Assembly (NCBI RefSeq): GCF_027595985.1
Contig: NC_073303.1
Coordinates: 190,150,972 to 190,214,971, forward strand
Direction of reading: 5' to 3'
DNA from: Sorex araneus
Taxonomy: Eukaryota > Chordata > Mammalia > Eulipotyphla > Soricidae
Length of the DNA: 64,000 nt
The notes beneath the pieces are model-generated. The model searched no databases and was not told where the DNA came from. It saw only the letters and a list, made by a program, of their open reading frames with translations. The position numbers and the translations under genes were made by a program. Of this stretch, positions 1 to 12,732 are shown in pieces. Position 1 is the first letter of the stretch, and every line of letters begins with the position of its first letter.

Positions 1-94
1 GGAAGAAGAAGAAGAAGAAGAAGAAGAAGAAGAAGAAGAAGAAGAAGAAGAAGAAGAAGAAGAAGAAGAAGAAGAAGAAGAAGAGGAGGAAGAA

Positions 95-129
<35 letters not shown>

Positions 130-430
130 AGAAGGAGAAGGAGAAGGAAAAGAGAAGGAGGAGGAGGAGGTAGAGGAGGAGGAGGAGGAAGAGGAGGAGG
201 AGGAGGAGGTAGAAGAGGAGGAGGAGGAGGTAGAAGAGGAGGAGGAGGAGGAAGAGGAGGAGGAGGAGGTAGAGGAGGAGGAGGAGGAAACTGCGGACAT
301 CTGGGGACATTGGTGGTGGGAAATATACACTGGTAAAAGGTTGGGTGTTAGAACATGATGTGACTGAAATCCAATCATGAACAACTTTTTTACTGTGTAC
401 CTCACTGTGATTCACTTAAAAAATAAATAA
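1..430 (+). mobile_element. Polypurine (GAA/GGA)n tract and L1 3' end
   Basis: Bases 1-290 are pure purine apart from a few T: (GAA)n to about 140, then GGA-rich. This is followed by GGTGGGAAATATACACTGG...ATGACTG-type sequence ending in GATTCA and an A-rich tail at about 425. The same tail recurs at 7.2, 52.7 and 56.4 kb, and inverted at 41.2, 49.7 and 59.0 kb. I read it as the 3'UTR of the local L1 family with an expanded polypurine tract. It continues off the window start. Confidence 0.7.
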
Positions 431-437
431 GTTTTTA

Positions 438-645
438 GCTACACAGGTGGGGGGATGGGGGTGGGAGGGGAGGTATACTGGGGTTCTTGGTGGTGGAATA
501 TGTGCACTGCTGAAGGGATGGGTGTTCGATCACTGTATAACTGAGACTTAAGCCTGAATGCTGTGTAACTTTCCACATGGTGATTCAATAAAAAAAATTA
601 AATAAATAAATAAATAAGTTTTTAAAAATAAAATAAAAGTTTTGT
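438..645 (+). mobile_element. L1 3' UTR, second subfamily
   Basis: It begins AGCTACACAGGTGGGGGG and ends GTGATTCAATAAAAAAAATTAAATAAATA. It matches the 3' end of the longer L1 at 54.31-54.48 kb (TTCTTGGTGGTGGAATATGTGCACTG, then CTGAGACTTAAGCCTGAA), so it is a 5'-truncated copy of that subfamily placed next to the preceding L1 end. Confidence 0.75.
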
Positions 646-849
646 ATTAGTGACAATGAAAGGAAATGAGCTTCTTGATATGCTTCTCCACTCTGAAGAG
701 ATCATTTAGTCTTGAAACCCTATAGCTAAAAAATAAAGTTATCTCCTTGCCTTAATTTTCAATTACCTCTTATTAGAGTGATTTATCTTCATATATTGGT
801 TAGGTCTACTTTTTTCTTGAATACCATCTATTCAAATCTTTATTTTTAT

Positions 850-1150
850 TTTTGCTCATTCACTGTCATCCTGTTGCTCATCGATTTGTTTGAGTGGGCA
901 CCAGTAACATCTCTCATTGAGAGAATTATTGTTACTGTTTTGAGAGAGATATCTCAATGGGCCGGAGAAGCCTTGGGTTTGACTCCTGGTACTAAAGATT
1001 GCCCAGTATAGTCTTAGGAGGAAGTCTCCTATTGAACTGGAGGTAATCCCCGAGCACCATGAAGAATGGCCCCAAATCTCTCTGTCTCTCTCTCTCTCTC
1101 TGTCTCCTCTCTCTCTGTCTCTCTCTCTGTCTCTCTGTCTCTCTCTCTCT
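850..1150. mobile_element. SINE pieces: RTE-tail SINE 3' end (minus) joined to an old SINE and (CT)n
   Basis: Bases 856-935 are the reverse complement of the RTE-derived tail (TGTCATCCTGTTGCTCATCGAT...GTAACA). They run directly into a plus-oriented, diverged SINE body at about 940-1075 (GGTTTGACTCCTGGTACT, GAGCACCATGAAGAATGGCCCC), then (CTCTGT)n to about 1150. The junction looks like one SINE inserted into another with loss of ends. Confidence 0.6.
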
Positions 1151-1699
1151 CACACACAAATTTCATTTAGAAGTTCATAATGAAATTTGTACAAATAAAA
1201 CATGTGATTCATGCCCAATTCAATCAGCTTAATCAATGGCTGAATGCATAGCAGTGCTCCTACATTATAAAAAAAATTAAAAAACAAAACATATGATTCA
1301 ATTTACTTCACAGCAACTGCATGGAGGAAAAGCAGAAAGGAAGAAAGATGCTTACAGAGAAAATAAAGCAATACTAGATAATAGTGTTGACAATAAACTT
1401 AGGACTTGTAAGAATTCTAAGGCAGAAACATGAAGATGCATTATAAGCATTTTCTTTGGTTTATGTTTTAATTTCCAGCGTAATGGCCTCCTGAAGTGCT
1501 TTGCTCGTTTTTCTCTTAGGCAAGTTCATATTTACTCTCGCTACTGACTTCTGAGACACTGCTGTGGACAAAAGAATTTCAGATACTGCAAACAATTACC
1601 CAACTTCAGCTTCTTCCTTTCACTGGTCACAAATTCCAACGTCATTCACTGAATACTCCACCCTTCCCGCTCTGATTAAAAAAAAAGCCATTTTTAACT

Positions 1700-1850
1700 G
1701 TGTATGTGTGTGTGTGTGCACATGTATGCATGCATGTGTGTGTGTGCATGCTCATGCATACACCAGTGATTACACACAGGGCCTCAAGCATGCAAGGTAT
1801 GTGTGGCTACCAGTAGGCCACATTCCAGCTCAAGGAAGATGGTCTTTATC
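1700..1850 (-). mobile_element. tRNA-like SINE with (CA)n tail
   Basis: Read on the minus strand, a head with GGCCTACTGGTAGCC...CTTGCATGCTTGAGGCCCTGTGTGTAATCAC is followed by a long mixed (CA/CATG)n tail. The layout matches the copies at 12.7 and 16.6 kb. Confidence 0.55.
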
Positions 1851-1954
1851 CTGCACTAATTTCCAATATGTACATTTAAGTTTAATTCTTCTATTTTGTT
1901 CCATTGCTTTTTTAAAAAAAATGTCTAATGCAATATTTATTTATTTATTATTAT

Positions 1955-2450
1955 TTTTTAATTGAGTCACTGTGAGAAAGACTATTCCAAAGCTGTTCAT
2001 GACTGGGCTTCGGTCATACAAAGTTCCAACACTCGCCCCTCCCCGAGTGTGCATTTCCCATCACCCACGCCCCCAGTTTCCCTCCCCCCTACCCCCCCCC
2101 AGCCTGCCTCTACGGCGGGCACTTTTCTCCCATTGCGTTTTCTTTGTCTGTGACAGTTTTAATATCTAACCTTTACATTTTTCTTTAGACTTGCTCCTGG
2201 CTATTCTTACTGACTTTCCTCAATGTTTTTTAAACAACTGGGATCATTATTCCCCAGGTTTCTGTCATTCCTATAAACTTCATTCTCTGCAGAGATTCCC
2301 CCCCACCCCACCCCGCACACACTCCCAGCACAGGGGAGCCTGGTTTTCTCCCCAATATCAGCATGTTTTCGTGTTGCTTCTTTCGGTCTCATCTGTTACA
2401 CTCAGACCGAATTCACTTGACATACTGCTAGCACACAAATGTTAAATAAT
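1955..2450 (-). mobile_element. L1 3' UTR, antisense, old
   Basis: It starts TTGAGTCACTGTGAGA, the complement of the L1 end (TCTCATGGTGATTCAA). It continues through CATTTCCCATCACC and a pyrimidine-rich stretch also seen in the better preserved antisense copies at 41.2 and 49.7 kb. It is diverged, and the far border is uncertain. Confidence 0.55.
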
Positions 2451-2761
2451 TCTTTTCTCGGTGTTAAAAAATATTTATTTAACTACAGTGAAAGGTCAGA
2501 CCGCCAAAGCAGCCTAGTGTAACATTTGAACACTATCATTTATGGAAGTCTGGTTTTTGTGAGTAAGCACCTGACTAGACAGTCAATAAAGGAACATGTC
2601 ATAATCAGGCTGAGGGCCCGGGGTTTGGAGTATAATACAGTAATGTTCGACACCCGCCTTTCAGCTCTTAGACTTATAGATCTGCCTCTTCATAGGAAGA
2701 TGTGACTTCTTTCAGGGGAAATGACTTTCCTCTGGGCTTAGTCAATTTATTTATTTATTTG

Positions 2762-2924
2762 TTTTTTGGGTCACACCCAACAATGCACAGGAGTTATTCC
2801 TGGCTCATGCACTCAGGAATTACTCCTGGCAGTGCTCGGGGGTCCATATGGGATGCTGGGCATTGAACCCGGGTCGGCTGCATGCAAGGCAGACGCCCTC
2901 CCCGCTGTGCCATCGCTCCAGCCC
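2762..2924 (-). mobile_element. SOR-type SINE, poly(A) class
   Basis: A full-length inverted copy from TTTTTTGGGTCACACCC to CATCGCTCCAGCCC. GTCAATTTAT flanks it at 2741 and 2935, a target-site duplication. Confidence 0.9.
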
Positions 2925-3199
2925 TGGGCTCTTGGTCAATTTATTAGCATTAAGCAGCAGGAGGCATCTGTGTTCACGGAGCAACTGTTCTATTAATCCG
3001 TGTTAAGTCAGCCTCAAAGCACTTGGATGTCACTACAGGATGTGGGAGTAACAGGATCGTACAAGGAATAAGTGACAGGGCCTTCCACAGGCCAGGTCAG
3101 AAGGAAGAAATGGAGAGGAGAGAGAGAATCTATCTTTTACTATCTTTTACCTTGCCCTACTCTCCACCCCCACTCCCGACATACACACGCGAGCGCACA

Positions 3200-3247
3200 C
3201 ACACACACTCACTCACTCACTCACTCACTCACTCACTCACTCACTCT
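3200..3247 (+). repeat. (ACTC)n microsatellite
   Basis: About eleven units of CACT follow a short (CA)n. The neighbouring Thr/Ser/Leu frames are artefacts. Confidence 0.95.
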
Positions 3248-4007
3248 AGGAATTGTCTTGAAAAATCCAATCCCTCCCTCCGTACTTCAGATTCATTTCC
3301 TGCACCCCAACCAAAGCCTTCCCCAAACAAGGACAGGCAATTCCACTCAATTCCCATGTTGTGAATGACTACATTTTTGAGTCACCCCCAAACCACCAAA
3401 AGCTGTAGGGTGATTTTTTTTCCCTCCTGGATGAGCAGAGGGCGAACTTTCGATTGCACAGCCCAGGTGTGTAAGCCAATTTCAGGGGCTGTATGTTGAC
3501 TCTCCCTGAGGTCAGAGCAGGTGCAGAAGCTCTAAATCCCTCTGAGATGATCTCTCGGTGACCTCCCTTCTTAGGTGGTAAACAGTCCCTTTGTTCTGCC
3601 AAGGGAGAGGGGAGATCTTCGAAAGATAGCAGCCAGGAATTCTGCAGCCTGCTCCAGCTGGTCCGAGAAACCAGGGCTACTGCTGATGGGGGGGTCAGGG
3701 AAGAAATGCCAAAGAGGGGCAGGAAAGTGGCCCCGAGAGAGCTGCATCCTGGAAACGCATTCTTTAGATTCTTTTCCAGCCAGTTTGTCTTCGCGTTTCA
3801 CCCAGGCACTTCAAACTCAATGCGAAGAAAAGAACCAAACAAGCCATTCCCCTAGTCTGCAGGCTTCAAAAAAAAGGTGATTGAGGAAATGTGGCGAGTT
3901 AGAAGCCTTGGGCCTGGGCAGCAGGAACTGGGAAAAGCCAGGCCTGCCCCGAGCAACAGCCCTGCTGGCCCAGCCTTTGTATTCTCAGAGCAATAAAGAG
4001 TGGGCAG

Positions 4008-4190
4008 GAGGCCAGGGAAATAGCTCACAAGGGCTCTTGTGCCTGCTCCGCATGCCAGAGTCCCAGATTTGATCCCGGGCTCTACAGTGTCCCGGGAGAC
4101 CCGCCAGGAACAATCCCTGAGCACAAAGCCAGGAGCAGGTCCTGAGCACCACCAGGTGTGGACCCACAAATGAACCCGGAGAGTGTGGGC
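4008..4190 (+). mobile_element. Diverged SOR-related SINE
   Basis: GCCAGGGAAATAGCTCAC, GATCCCGGGCTCT, GCCAGGAACAATCCCTGAGCAC and CACCAGGTGTGGACCC follow the SINE order, with many substitutions. It is an old copy beside the younger one that follows. Confidence 0.7.
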
Positions 4191-4235
4191 AAAGACCCAC
4201 TTTTGTGTCTCAAGCATTCAAAAGAGAGAAAACAG

Positions 4236-4424
4236 GGGCTGGAGCAATAGCACAGCGGGGAGGGCGTTTGCCTTGCATGCGGCCGACCCGGGTTCAATTC
4301 CCAGCGTCCCATATGGTCCCCTGAGCACCGCCAGGAGTAATTCCTGAGTGCAGAGCCAGGAGTAACCCCTGAGCATCGCTGGGTGTGACCAAGACCCAAA
4401 AAGCAAAAAAAAAAAAAAAAAAAA
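4236..4424 (+). mobile_element. SOR-type SINE, poly(A) class, young
   Basis: Full length, with a long A tail. A perfect 15-bp target duplication AAAGAGAGAAAACAG lies at 4221-4235 and 4425-4439. The B box is GGTTCAATTCC. Confidence 0.95.
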
Positions 4425-4985
4425 AAAGAGAGAAAACAGATGCCCCCGAAAAGGCTTACAGTAAAAATCAGTGCACCAACTCACTCAGGACCTTGTAGCA
4501 TTCAGGCCCCTTGTAACTTGAGTTTATCATTTAATTAAAGCCCCCAGATGGACAAAGTCATTCATAGCTCAGGTTTAGACATACAGTCCTACCATCAGTG
4601 TCAACCCTCCACTAGGGTTCCCCGGTTCTTTTCTGCAACCCCCCCCCCCCCCAGCCTCCCAAAGCCCTAGTCTGCCAACCTTGATGGGCACATTTTTAAG
4701 ATCGGTTGTTGGAGTTTGGGTCTCGAATTCTCAGCATCACTGACTCTGTGTGTGGCTATTTAGCCATCATACTCCTTCATACCACCCATATACTTGGGTC
4801 CTCGTGACCCCTGCTCCCTGTCTCTTCCTTCCCCTCCATTTCTTAGGCCTCCGACCCCTAATTCAATTAATTTTCTTCTCCGACCAACCTACTTCCAGAA
4901 ACTGTGAAGAGGTGAAGACTGAGGTTTAGGGAAAGAAAGTTATTTTCCTGCAATCCTAAGCCAGAAGCTGAAAGAGTTGGCAATG

Positions 4986-5129
4986 AGGGGCTACAGCGAT
5001 AGCACAGCAAGTAGAGCATTTGCCTTGCATGCGGCTGACCCAGGTTCAATTCCCAGCATCCCATAGGGTCTCCTGAGCACCTGAGTGCATGATCCAGGAG
5101 TAAGCCCTGTGCATCACCAGGTGTGACCC

Positions 5130-5161
<32 letters not shown>

Positions 5162-5177
5162 AGACAGAGAGAGAGAC

Positions 5178-5208
<31 letters not shown>

Positions 5209-5209
5209 T
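4986..5209 (+). mobile_element. SOR-type SINE with (GA)n tail
   Basis: The body at 4986-5140 lacks part of the middle (GAGCACCTGAGTGCATGATCC). Poly(A) then passes into (GA)n at 5158-5208. Imperfect flanks AGT(TG/CA)GCAATGA lie at 4974 and 5207. Confidence 0.85.
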
Positions 5210-5689
5210 CAGCAATGACCTGTTTGTATTGTTTGATGAGCTGGGGCGATCACAAAAGAAGTGAAGAAGGCAGAGACGACACCGAAGAGAAATTCTCTGA
5301 AGTTTGTGCAGGTCAAGTTGGATGCAGGCGGACTAGCTGGACCCTGAAGGCCCAACAGGTAAATCCTATTTCTTATCAATCAAACACAGCCATCAGGGCT
5401 GGCTTCCTCCAGGAGCTAATTGCCTGGTCCTAGAGGAAACATTCAACTCCACCCATTGCACCGTTGGTCAGGAAGCAACAGAGATAAGTGGCTAGAGTCC
5501 AGATACTGAAGGCTGAGGGTCTGATGCTGGGACATGTGTGAGCTCCAGCCAGCTAATACCTTACCAGTCGGGTAGATGAAAAAGGGAAGAAGAGTCTTCT
5601 CAAAAGCTGCTTTTACAGATTCAGGCAGAGCACTTCCAATAATTCATGGTTCCTAGAAAGGTCTATGCAACTGTCTTTTGTTGGATGGG

Positions 5690-5860
5690 CCTAGGGGGCC
5701 CCTCTGTACAGTGCTCAGGGCTTCCACCTGGTTCTGTGCTTAGGGATCACTCCTGACCCAGCTCTGGGGACCCAGGTGGGGTGCTGGGGATTGAACCTGG
5801 GCCAGCGGCATGCAAGGTAAACATCTAAGACAAACCACTAGACTAGCTCTCCTAGCCCCA
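5690..5860 (-). mobile_element. Old SOR-related SINE
   Basis: Inverted order is kept: CAGTGCTCAGGG, GGGATCACTCCTGACCC, GGATTGAACCTGGG, CATGCAAGGTAAAC. Many substitutions. Confidence 0.65.
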
Positions 5861-7200
5861 TCTTTACATTCATCACCACCGTGATTTAATATACCTGTCA
5901 GAGACAGGACATACTATTTCCACATATAAATAAAGCTACAAAGCCAAAATTTATTTAAAAAGAGCCCCAACCAGTAAATGCAACATAATGACTAAGGATC
6001 AAGTATAAGATCTTTCACTTGGGAATAGAAAACATAACAAAGGCCCCCAAAGCAAAAAACCTGAACACAGTATTCCCACCCACCCCCACCCCACTTTAAC
6101 ATTTTTAATTAAGGGGACAAAAAAAGAAAGTTTATAAGGTAGGAGATTACAGACTGTCTTCCACAAATTCCTTTGATTAAAACATACACCCTTTCTCAAG
6201 ACCCAGCAATTTCAGGTTAAAGATGCAAACCATTAGATTTTATAAATGATTCATCCATGTGATGCATCCTTGATAAATAATGTACACAGCCACAGTCTTC
6301 ACTGTCCCTCTTGTCTTCAACTTACATACTTGCCAGAGAGGACAAAAAGGTTTTCCTCTACTCTCCAATACTCAGGACATTGCAAATTAAACTGACACAG
6401 ATCAATAGTGGAAAAAAAAGCATACAAATGTATTTAATGTTGACGTCTTTACATGGGGGTGGTGTTGTGTGTGGGTGTGTGGGGCAGGGGAAGGTGGTGG
6501 CCATGGGGGGGAGTGAAAGACCTAGAGTCAGACCCAAGAACTTCTATACCATTTTAACAAAGAGGTGTCAATTGGAGCGCTATCACAAGACAAAGCTGAC
6601 AGTTATAGGTTTACGAAACAATATTTGTATAAAATAAGACTGAATAAACAGCATAACCCTTGCTCCAAATACCTATATTATAAAAGTCAATGGAACCTGC
6701 ATCTCATCACACAGTAACACATTAAGTTTAAAGGCAACTATAGAGTGGGTATTTTGTTTTTGCTTTTTTCTTGTAGCTAAAGATATTTTGGGTGAACTTG
6801 GCTTCCACAGCTTATTTTCCTCATTTATTTTTTAACCCTATAAAGTTCTGAGGTCTTTAAGGGCAGGGAAACAGGAAGGCTGGGGCTTTATTTACATTGA
6901 TGCTATCAGATTTCAGCACACATTTCTGTGGAATGTCGCTAATAAACTTGAAATCACGAGTCACTACCAGCCAGATTCCAGGCCTGGCTCTGTCTGCCTG
7001 TCAAGTCTAACAATTCCGACAGTTCAATTTCTGCTGACAAGTGATGATGGAAATATTAAGCAAGAGGACTGCTTAGCTAAATTCTAGGTCAGGCTTTCTT
7101 GTATCTTTATCTTTGCTAATCTCTAGAGTTTTCTTTCACCTCATTTATTTTTTTTCCCTATTTTGTTAGTGAAGTAAAATAGCTTTATTTGGAGAAAAGA
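5860..7200. other. Unique APP intron 1 sequence
   Basis: AT-rich and non-repetitive as far as I can see. The short ORFs are not supported. A G/T-rich run lies at about 6460-6510. Confidence 0.6.
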
Positions 7201-7345
7201 GGTAAGAATAGAGAGACAGACAGACAGACAGAAAGACAGACATGATGGGTATTGGAACACTGTATGACTGAAATGCAATCATGAACAATTTTATAACTGT
7301 ATCTCATGGTGATTCAATTAAATAAATAAGTATTTATTTTTTTAA
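7200..7345 (+). mobile_element. (GACA)n and L1 3' end
   Basis: GACAGACAGACAGACAGAAAGACAGACA is followed by GGGTATTGGAACACTGTATGACTGAAA...CTCATGGTGATTCAATT and an A/T-rich tail. This is the same L1 3' end as at 52.9 kb, with its polypurine tract. Confidence 0.75.
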
Positions 7346-7930
7346 AAAGATATGCTCATTTTCTTTTCTTTAAGTTCTGCATTATAGTTCAAGCATCTCG
7401 AATTTAGGACATTTCAATAAATACTTACAATATTAACATCTTTGAAGCACAACCCTTTTCTATATCAATAGTTTCACTAGCGTAACTTTATACAGAAAAT
7501 GATAAAATAAAAAATGTGCAGCCCTGCAGTCACATAACCCCAGTTTCTCGCTACAGATTCATATACCCATTCAAGATGATAGTCCTAAAATATAAACAAA
7601 AACAACCTCACAATGGCATGAGACTTAATGTTCAAGAATTAAACACTAGATGTAAAAGCAAACCTTCAGATAAAATAAAAAGCTTTACAAATGATACCAA
7701 AGAGACATTTATTAGTAGGAGTCTTTGGCATGGTTTTATACCTTTCCAAGTGACCCGCATGTATTTGTTAATTCACTTTCACTTCAAAATAACATTAATT
7801 TAACAAATAAGACCCTCTCAAACATTTTAAACCTCCAACCAGTCAATTACTCTTGGTCATGAAAAAATACAGAAAAGAACTGCAAAAATAAACAGTTTTT
7901 ATGTACTTTAATTTAAAAAATAATATTTTG

Positions 7931-8062
7931 GGGGGCTAGAAAGATAGTACAGCAAGTAATGTGCTTGCCTGCATGCAGCCAACATGGGTTCGATCCCCAA
8001 TTACTCCAGATGGCTCCCCAAGCCTGTCAGGAGTGATCCCTGAGCAGAAAGCCAGGAGCAAT
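7931..8062 (+). mobile_element. Old SOR-related SINE
   Basis: GGGGGGCTAGAAAGATAGTACAGC, GGGTTCGATCCCCAA and AGGAGTGATCCCTGAGCAGAAAGCCAGGAGC mark the head, B box and body. The 3' end is lost. Confidence 0.75.
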
Positions 8063-9930
8063 TTTTTTTTTATTTAAATAATCAAAACCATATTTTTTGG
8101 CTTCATAGACAACTGTCAAAGGAAATAAGGCTATTTCCTGTACTTTTAACTCATTCTTCAAAGCCTGAATCCTCTAATTATCTCATACATCAGCATTTGT
8201 AAAATGCAATGCTATTCATCATGGAATATAGATGAAGATCCAGTGCATACTTAACTTACAAAATCAAGACCGTTTTGCAGGCAAAAGATGAAAAACCACA
8301 GAATTCAAACAAAAAATATTAACACTAAATCTAAAATCACTCACTCGACCTCAGCCACATGCATAAGCTGAGTCTTCAAAGCACTCGTACACAATCTGTT
8401 AAACCAGACTCATAAATATTTTAGAAAAGAAATGAGAAACAACTTCCAGCTCTAAACATTCACTCATCAAGCATGCTCCTACTTTAAAACAAATATTATA
8501 CAGCGATGATCCAAGGAGCATACCAGCGTTTCCTCTTTGTCAAGCCAACAAGCCATGCCATAAACATTGCACATTTGCTTGTGCTCTGAACGATCACTAC
8601 TTCACATGCCAGGCAGGCACTAGGCTTATGTTGTCAAAAAAATAAGAACTATGGTCATATACAAGGGCAACCTTCCCCCAAAGATGAAGGTAAAAAAAAA
8701 AATTATCAATCAATCAATAAAACAAAGATAAGAAAGCTGCTCCTTCTTTCTAGGAACAGACACCATACTCGCCACAAAACAAAATGGATTCAATAAATAT
8801 CATGCCCATTTTTTTTCCTTTTCTTTTCCTCTTTTCAAGCTCTGTCCAGAATCGCATACTCTGAGATCCCAAAGGATTCCAACTCGAACAATGTACACGC
8901 CAAGGAATTGAGAGCAGAGCACTAGAACCAATATCATTCTCCCATTCCATGGAAAGTTTCTGGATATGGCTGGTTAATTTTATTTAACTTGCCCCAGAGC
9001 TTTGACCAACTTCGATCATGCTGTCTGAAGGGAGCCAGGTTCCCGTAAGGATTCAGTTGACAGAAACCACTTAGCTTTCTACCTATGGAATGGACATAGC
9101 AACAGGAAATAGGAAAAGAAAGAATCTGTGAGATTAATAAACCCTGGAAGTGGCCCAATGGGGAATGGGCCTTGCTCTTAACATTAAATCGCTACTAATT
9201 TAAAAACATCAGATCCCAGGCTTTTCATCTGTAAAATGAAAAGACTTAGAAAGGTTGTTATGGAGACTATCTGCTATAAAATATATATGGATTGTCCTAG
9301 ACAGTCATAGGTTGAATATGTCCTTCAGTAACTAGACGCTCCAATATGGTAGCCACCACCCTCATGTAGCTATCAAGCACTTGAAATGTGTATGATCTGG
9401 AGTAAAGCATGCTCCAAGGGTAAGATTCTGAATACATATATGAAAAAAAGAACTTAACTTTTTTTTTTTTACTAAATTTTATTATTTTCACTTTTTCCAG
9501 TTTTACTGGTGTCATTGATATAATACCACAAATTCAATTTAAAGAATATAACAGGGCTTTGATACATGTAGATAGAGTGAATGTCAAGTTATATTCATTA
9601 AGCTCCATACTTACTCTCCAATAATATTTTGGATAGTAGATTTAAAAATCTATCTATATAAAAACTGATTTCCTCCATTTCTTGGGCTCTTTCATATCAC
9701 AAGAACGTTTTAGATCACATGTACATTACCACTCACTTTTATTGAATAGTACTAGTTAGAGTCAAGCCTGAGGATTAGGTGAGATGAAGAAAATTCTGAG
9801 ATGGAATAACATCTCAGAGATCAGTGGAATGAAATTCTGCTAGGTTCTCTGGCTCTTCACCATTAATGTTGGAGCTGGTTATTTCCTATTCTCAATGCTC
9901 GTGGAAAAGTCTTCCTTCAGTTTGGTTCAG
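8063..9930. other. Unique APP intron 1 sequence
   Basis: No gene or clear repeat was seen, apart from a possible short MIR remnant near 9210-9275 (CATCTGTAAAATGAAAAG). The ORFs here are short and uninformative. Confidence 0.5.
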
Positions 9931-9937
9931 ACTGCTT

Positions 9938-10109
9938 TTTTTTTTTCTTTTTGGGTCACACCCGTCGATGCACAGGGGTTACTCCTGGCTCTGCACTCAG
10001 GAATTATCCCTGGTGGTGCTCAGGGGACCATATGGGATGCTGGAATTCGAACCAGGGTTGGTTGTGTGCAAGGCAAATGCCCTATCCGCCGTGCTATTGC
10101 TCCAGCCCC
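9938..10109 (-). mobile_element. SOR-type SINE, poly(A) class
   Basis: A full-length inverted copy. The target duplication CAGACTGCTT lies at 9928-9937 and 10110-10119. Confidence 0.95.
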
Positions 10110-10124
10110 CAGACTGCTTATTTT

Positions 10125-10415
10125 TATTTTGGAGGAGGTGGAGGCCTCTCCAACAGTGCTCAGGATGTCTGGAGGCCTTTCCTAGCAATTTTTGGTGAAC
10201 CAGGCCAATAGGTCAATGAGAATTTGGACCCTCTGGGACCCTGGGGTGCCAGGGATTACCTGAGTTCCCCTGGAGGTGCTCAGAGCTTGGTGGTAACACC
10301 TGGGGAGTACTCAGGCCCTCTGGAGTACCACCTGGCAATGCTCGGGGTACCGTGTGGCTGGATTGGCTACATGTAAGGCATATGCCTTAACTCCCATATT
10401 ACAGTTCAGTCCCTG
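10125..10415 (-). mobile_element. Old SINE-derived sequence
   Basis: Repeated blocks CAGTGCTCAGGA, GGAGGTGCTCAGAGC and GGCAATGCTCGGGGTACCGTGTGG, with CATGTAAGGCATATGCCTTAAC at the end, suggest one or two diverged inverted copies. Confidence 0.5.
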
Positions 10416-10419
10416 GGAT

Positions 10420-11830
10420 GTTTCTTAATCTATCCATTAGTTCCTACCTCCCAGAGCACCAGTTAATACCCGATATAACACACTCTTTTATCCCTCAGAA
10501 GAAAGCTGGAATGAATTCTTGTGGCAATATTGCTAACCAATAGGGCACCTACAATGCTGTTACTACTACTACTATTAACAAGTGCCTTCTACTCATCCAT
10601 GAAACTCACGCCAAATATTGGCTGACCTCTGCAGGAAGGAAACTGTACATTCCTCCCTGGTAGCCTTTGTAATTACTTCTCTCTTTATTTTTCTTTCTTT
10701 CTTTCCCATTCAGGTTATGAAATCTTCAAGAGGTAGACAGACACTTCTGAGCATTCCTAAGTTTTGTTACTTCTTTAACACAAAAGGATTCTGACATAGG
10801 TCTGAACACCAAATTCCATATTTTTAAAAATCAGAGAAGAAAAGTAATGTGAAATTGCAAGCTAGTGTCACTTTAACAAGTCCATCCCAAGGGTCTGGGA
10901 AAAACAAGTGTGTTCAGGGGAATGCACAAAACAAGTGTATATCATCAAAATATCCGATTAAACATTGAAGTGAACCTCACGTATCTGCTAGCAAAACAAT
11001 TGGTGGGTTTGAGTTCATGTTTTGTGTATTCCGTGACTGAAACTAAAGAACAAATGAGAAATGAGGTGAGGGGCCCAAGGGTTTTTGAAGCAAAAATAAT
11101 TTAACAGACTATAATAAACGTTGGGACTCATTTAGAATCCTTGTTTTCTTTCTTTCTCCAGGAAAAAAACCCACAAACTTATACAAAATTATTTTTATCT
11201 CTTCACTGATTTTTTAAGTCAACAAGCAAATCTAAAAAACACACAAATATTTCCAACAAATGGAATCATTCCCATGTGTTCTTAGGATGTGACCCTGAAA
11301 ATTCACAATGATCCAAAGTCAGTCTAGAGAGTCCAATCCGCTGAGGTGAAGTGAAATATTCAAGTGGGCAAAGAGACAAGGAAGGGAATTGACTGAAAAT
11401 AAGGCCTGCTCGCTATCTTGTAAGCCAACTCCTCCCCTGGCATCAAATGTTCCTTATCACTGTCACGGCTGTCTCCCATGGCCAGGCTGAATTTTTAATT
11501 TCTCAGTCCCCAGTTTCCAGGCTGTGTGCTAACAACATCTCTATCCAGCTTCCCTTCTACTCTCTCTAGCCTACCAGTCACAAGGCGACTCTCCCTTCTT
11601 GCATCCATCGCTGAACAAATATGCAGTGATTCCAAAGTGACACTTCTGTATATACGCTTGAAAGTAACACTCTTCGCCATTCCTCAAATTACTAGCCACT
11701 CAAGATGGTTTCACATTCAAGCATCTTCCAGATGAGCCAGGAATCCCTTTCTCGCAACCCCCTAACCACAAAACAGTGACTGGGTTTTAATTTCCCCTAC
11801 TAGTCTCCAAAGTCATTTCCTTTGGTGAGG
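10420..11830. other. Unique APP intron 1 sequence
   Basis: No supported gene, RNA gene or clear repeat was seen. A short (ACT)n lies near 10562. Confidence 0.5.
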
Positions 11831-11834
11831 GGCG

Positions 11835-11976
11835 GGGGAGGGGGTGGCATACACCCATCAGTGCTCACTGCTTACTCCTGGCACTGTGCTCAAGACAAAA
11901 TATGTGGTGTCAGGGGTCGAACCTAGGTCGGCCACATGCAAATTGAGTGCCTTACGTTCTGTATTCTCTCTCCAGC
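11835..11976 (-). mobile_element. Old SOR-related SINE
   Basis: CAGTGCTCACTGCTTACTCCTGGCACTGTGCTCA and GGGGTCGAACCTAGGTCGGCCACATGCAA follow the inverted SINE order. Confidence 0.7.
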
Positions 11977-12732
11977 TCAAGATTTTTAATTTTAGTTTCT
12001 TTTCATTGGATTTAAATTTTCTGGGTTCTGTGGTGTAAGAGGATTTAACACTTGACACAAAACATTAAAAAAAAAAAGCCTGAGAAAATACTAGCGAGAT
12101 ACAAGGCTAATCAGAATGACCTCAATTAGATTTTCAATGCCTGTCAAGTTAATAGCATATAGTAGCATTGACTTCAAGTCCTTGAACTTAAAAAGTACAG
12201 TTCCTTTAAAGAAAATATGTAACAGAACTAAAAATACTTTTTTTAAAAAAATCCAACTACTAAGATCAAAAGTAGCTATTAACTATAAAATACCAGACAA
12301 AGTGATGGGGGCAAAATAAGGCAAACTTTCATTTTGCTGCCCACTCAATGTAATTCCAATATGTATTTTCTACTTAAACACAATAATCCTGCTCAAACAA
12401 ATAATTTCAATGCATGTCTGACTAAAAACATCCTAATCAGTCAGAAGACTGATTAAATAATTTTGAGAACACGGCATGTTTTGCTGAGTCAACTGAATTT
12501 CTGAAATAAAGGGTTGCACATGACAACATTATTGAATTCCTGACAGCACTTATGAAACCTTTCCACAAAAAGATTCTAGAAAAGGTTCTGAGTATCTGAT
12601 AGTTGGGAGTCATTCACAATTTACTGAATATACGAAAATTTAACAAAACTGGCAAGAATCACACTCATGATTTTCTGTGAAAGCAAAAAAAAAATGTCTA
12701 GTATACTCATTGAACAAAAAAAAGTATACTTA

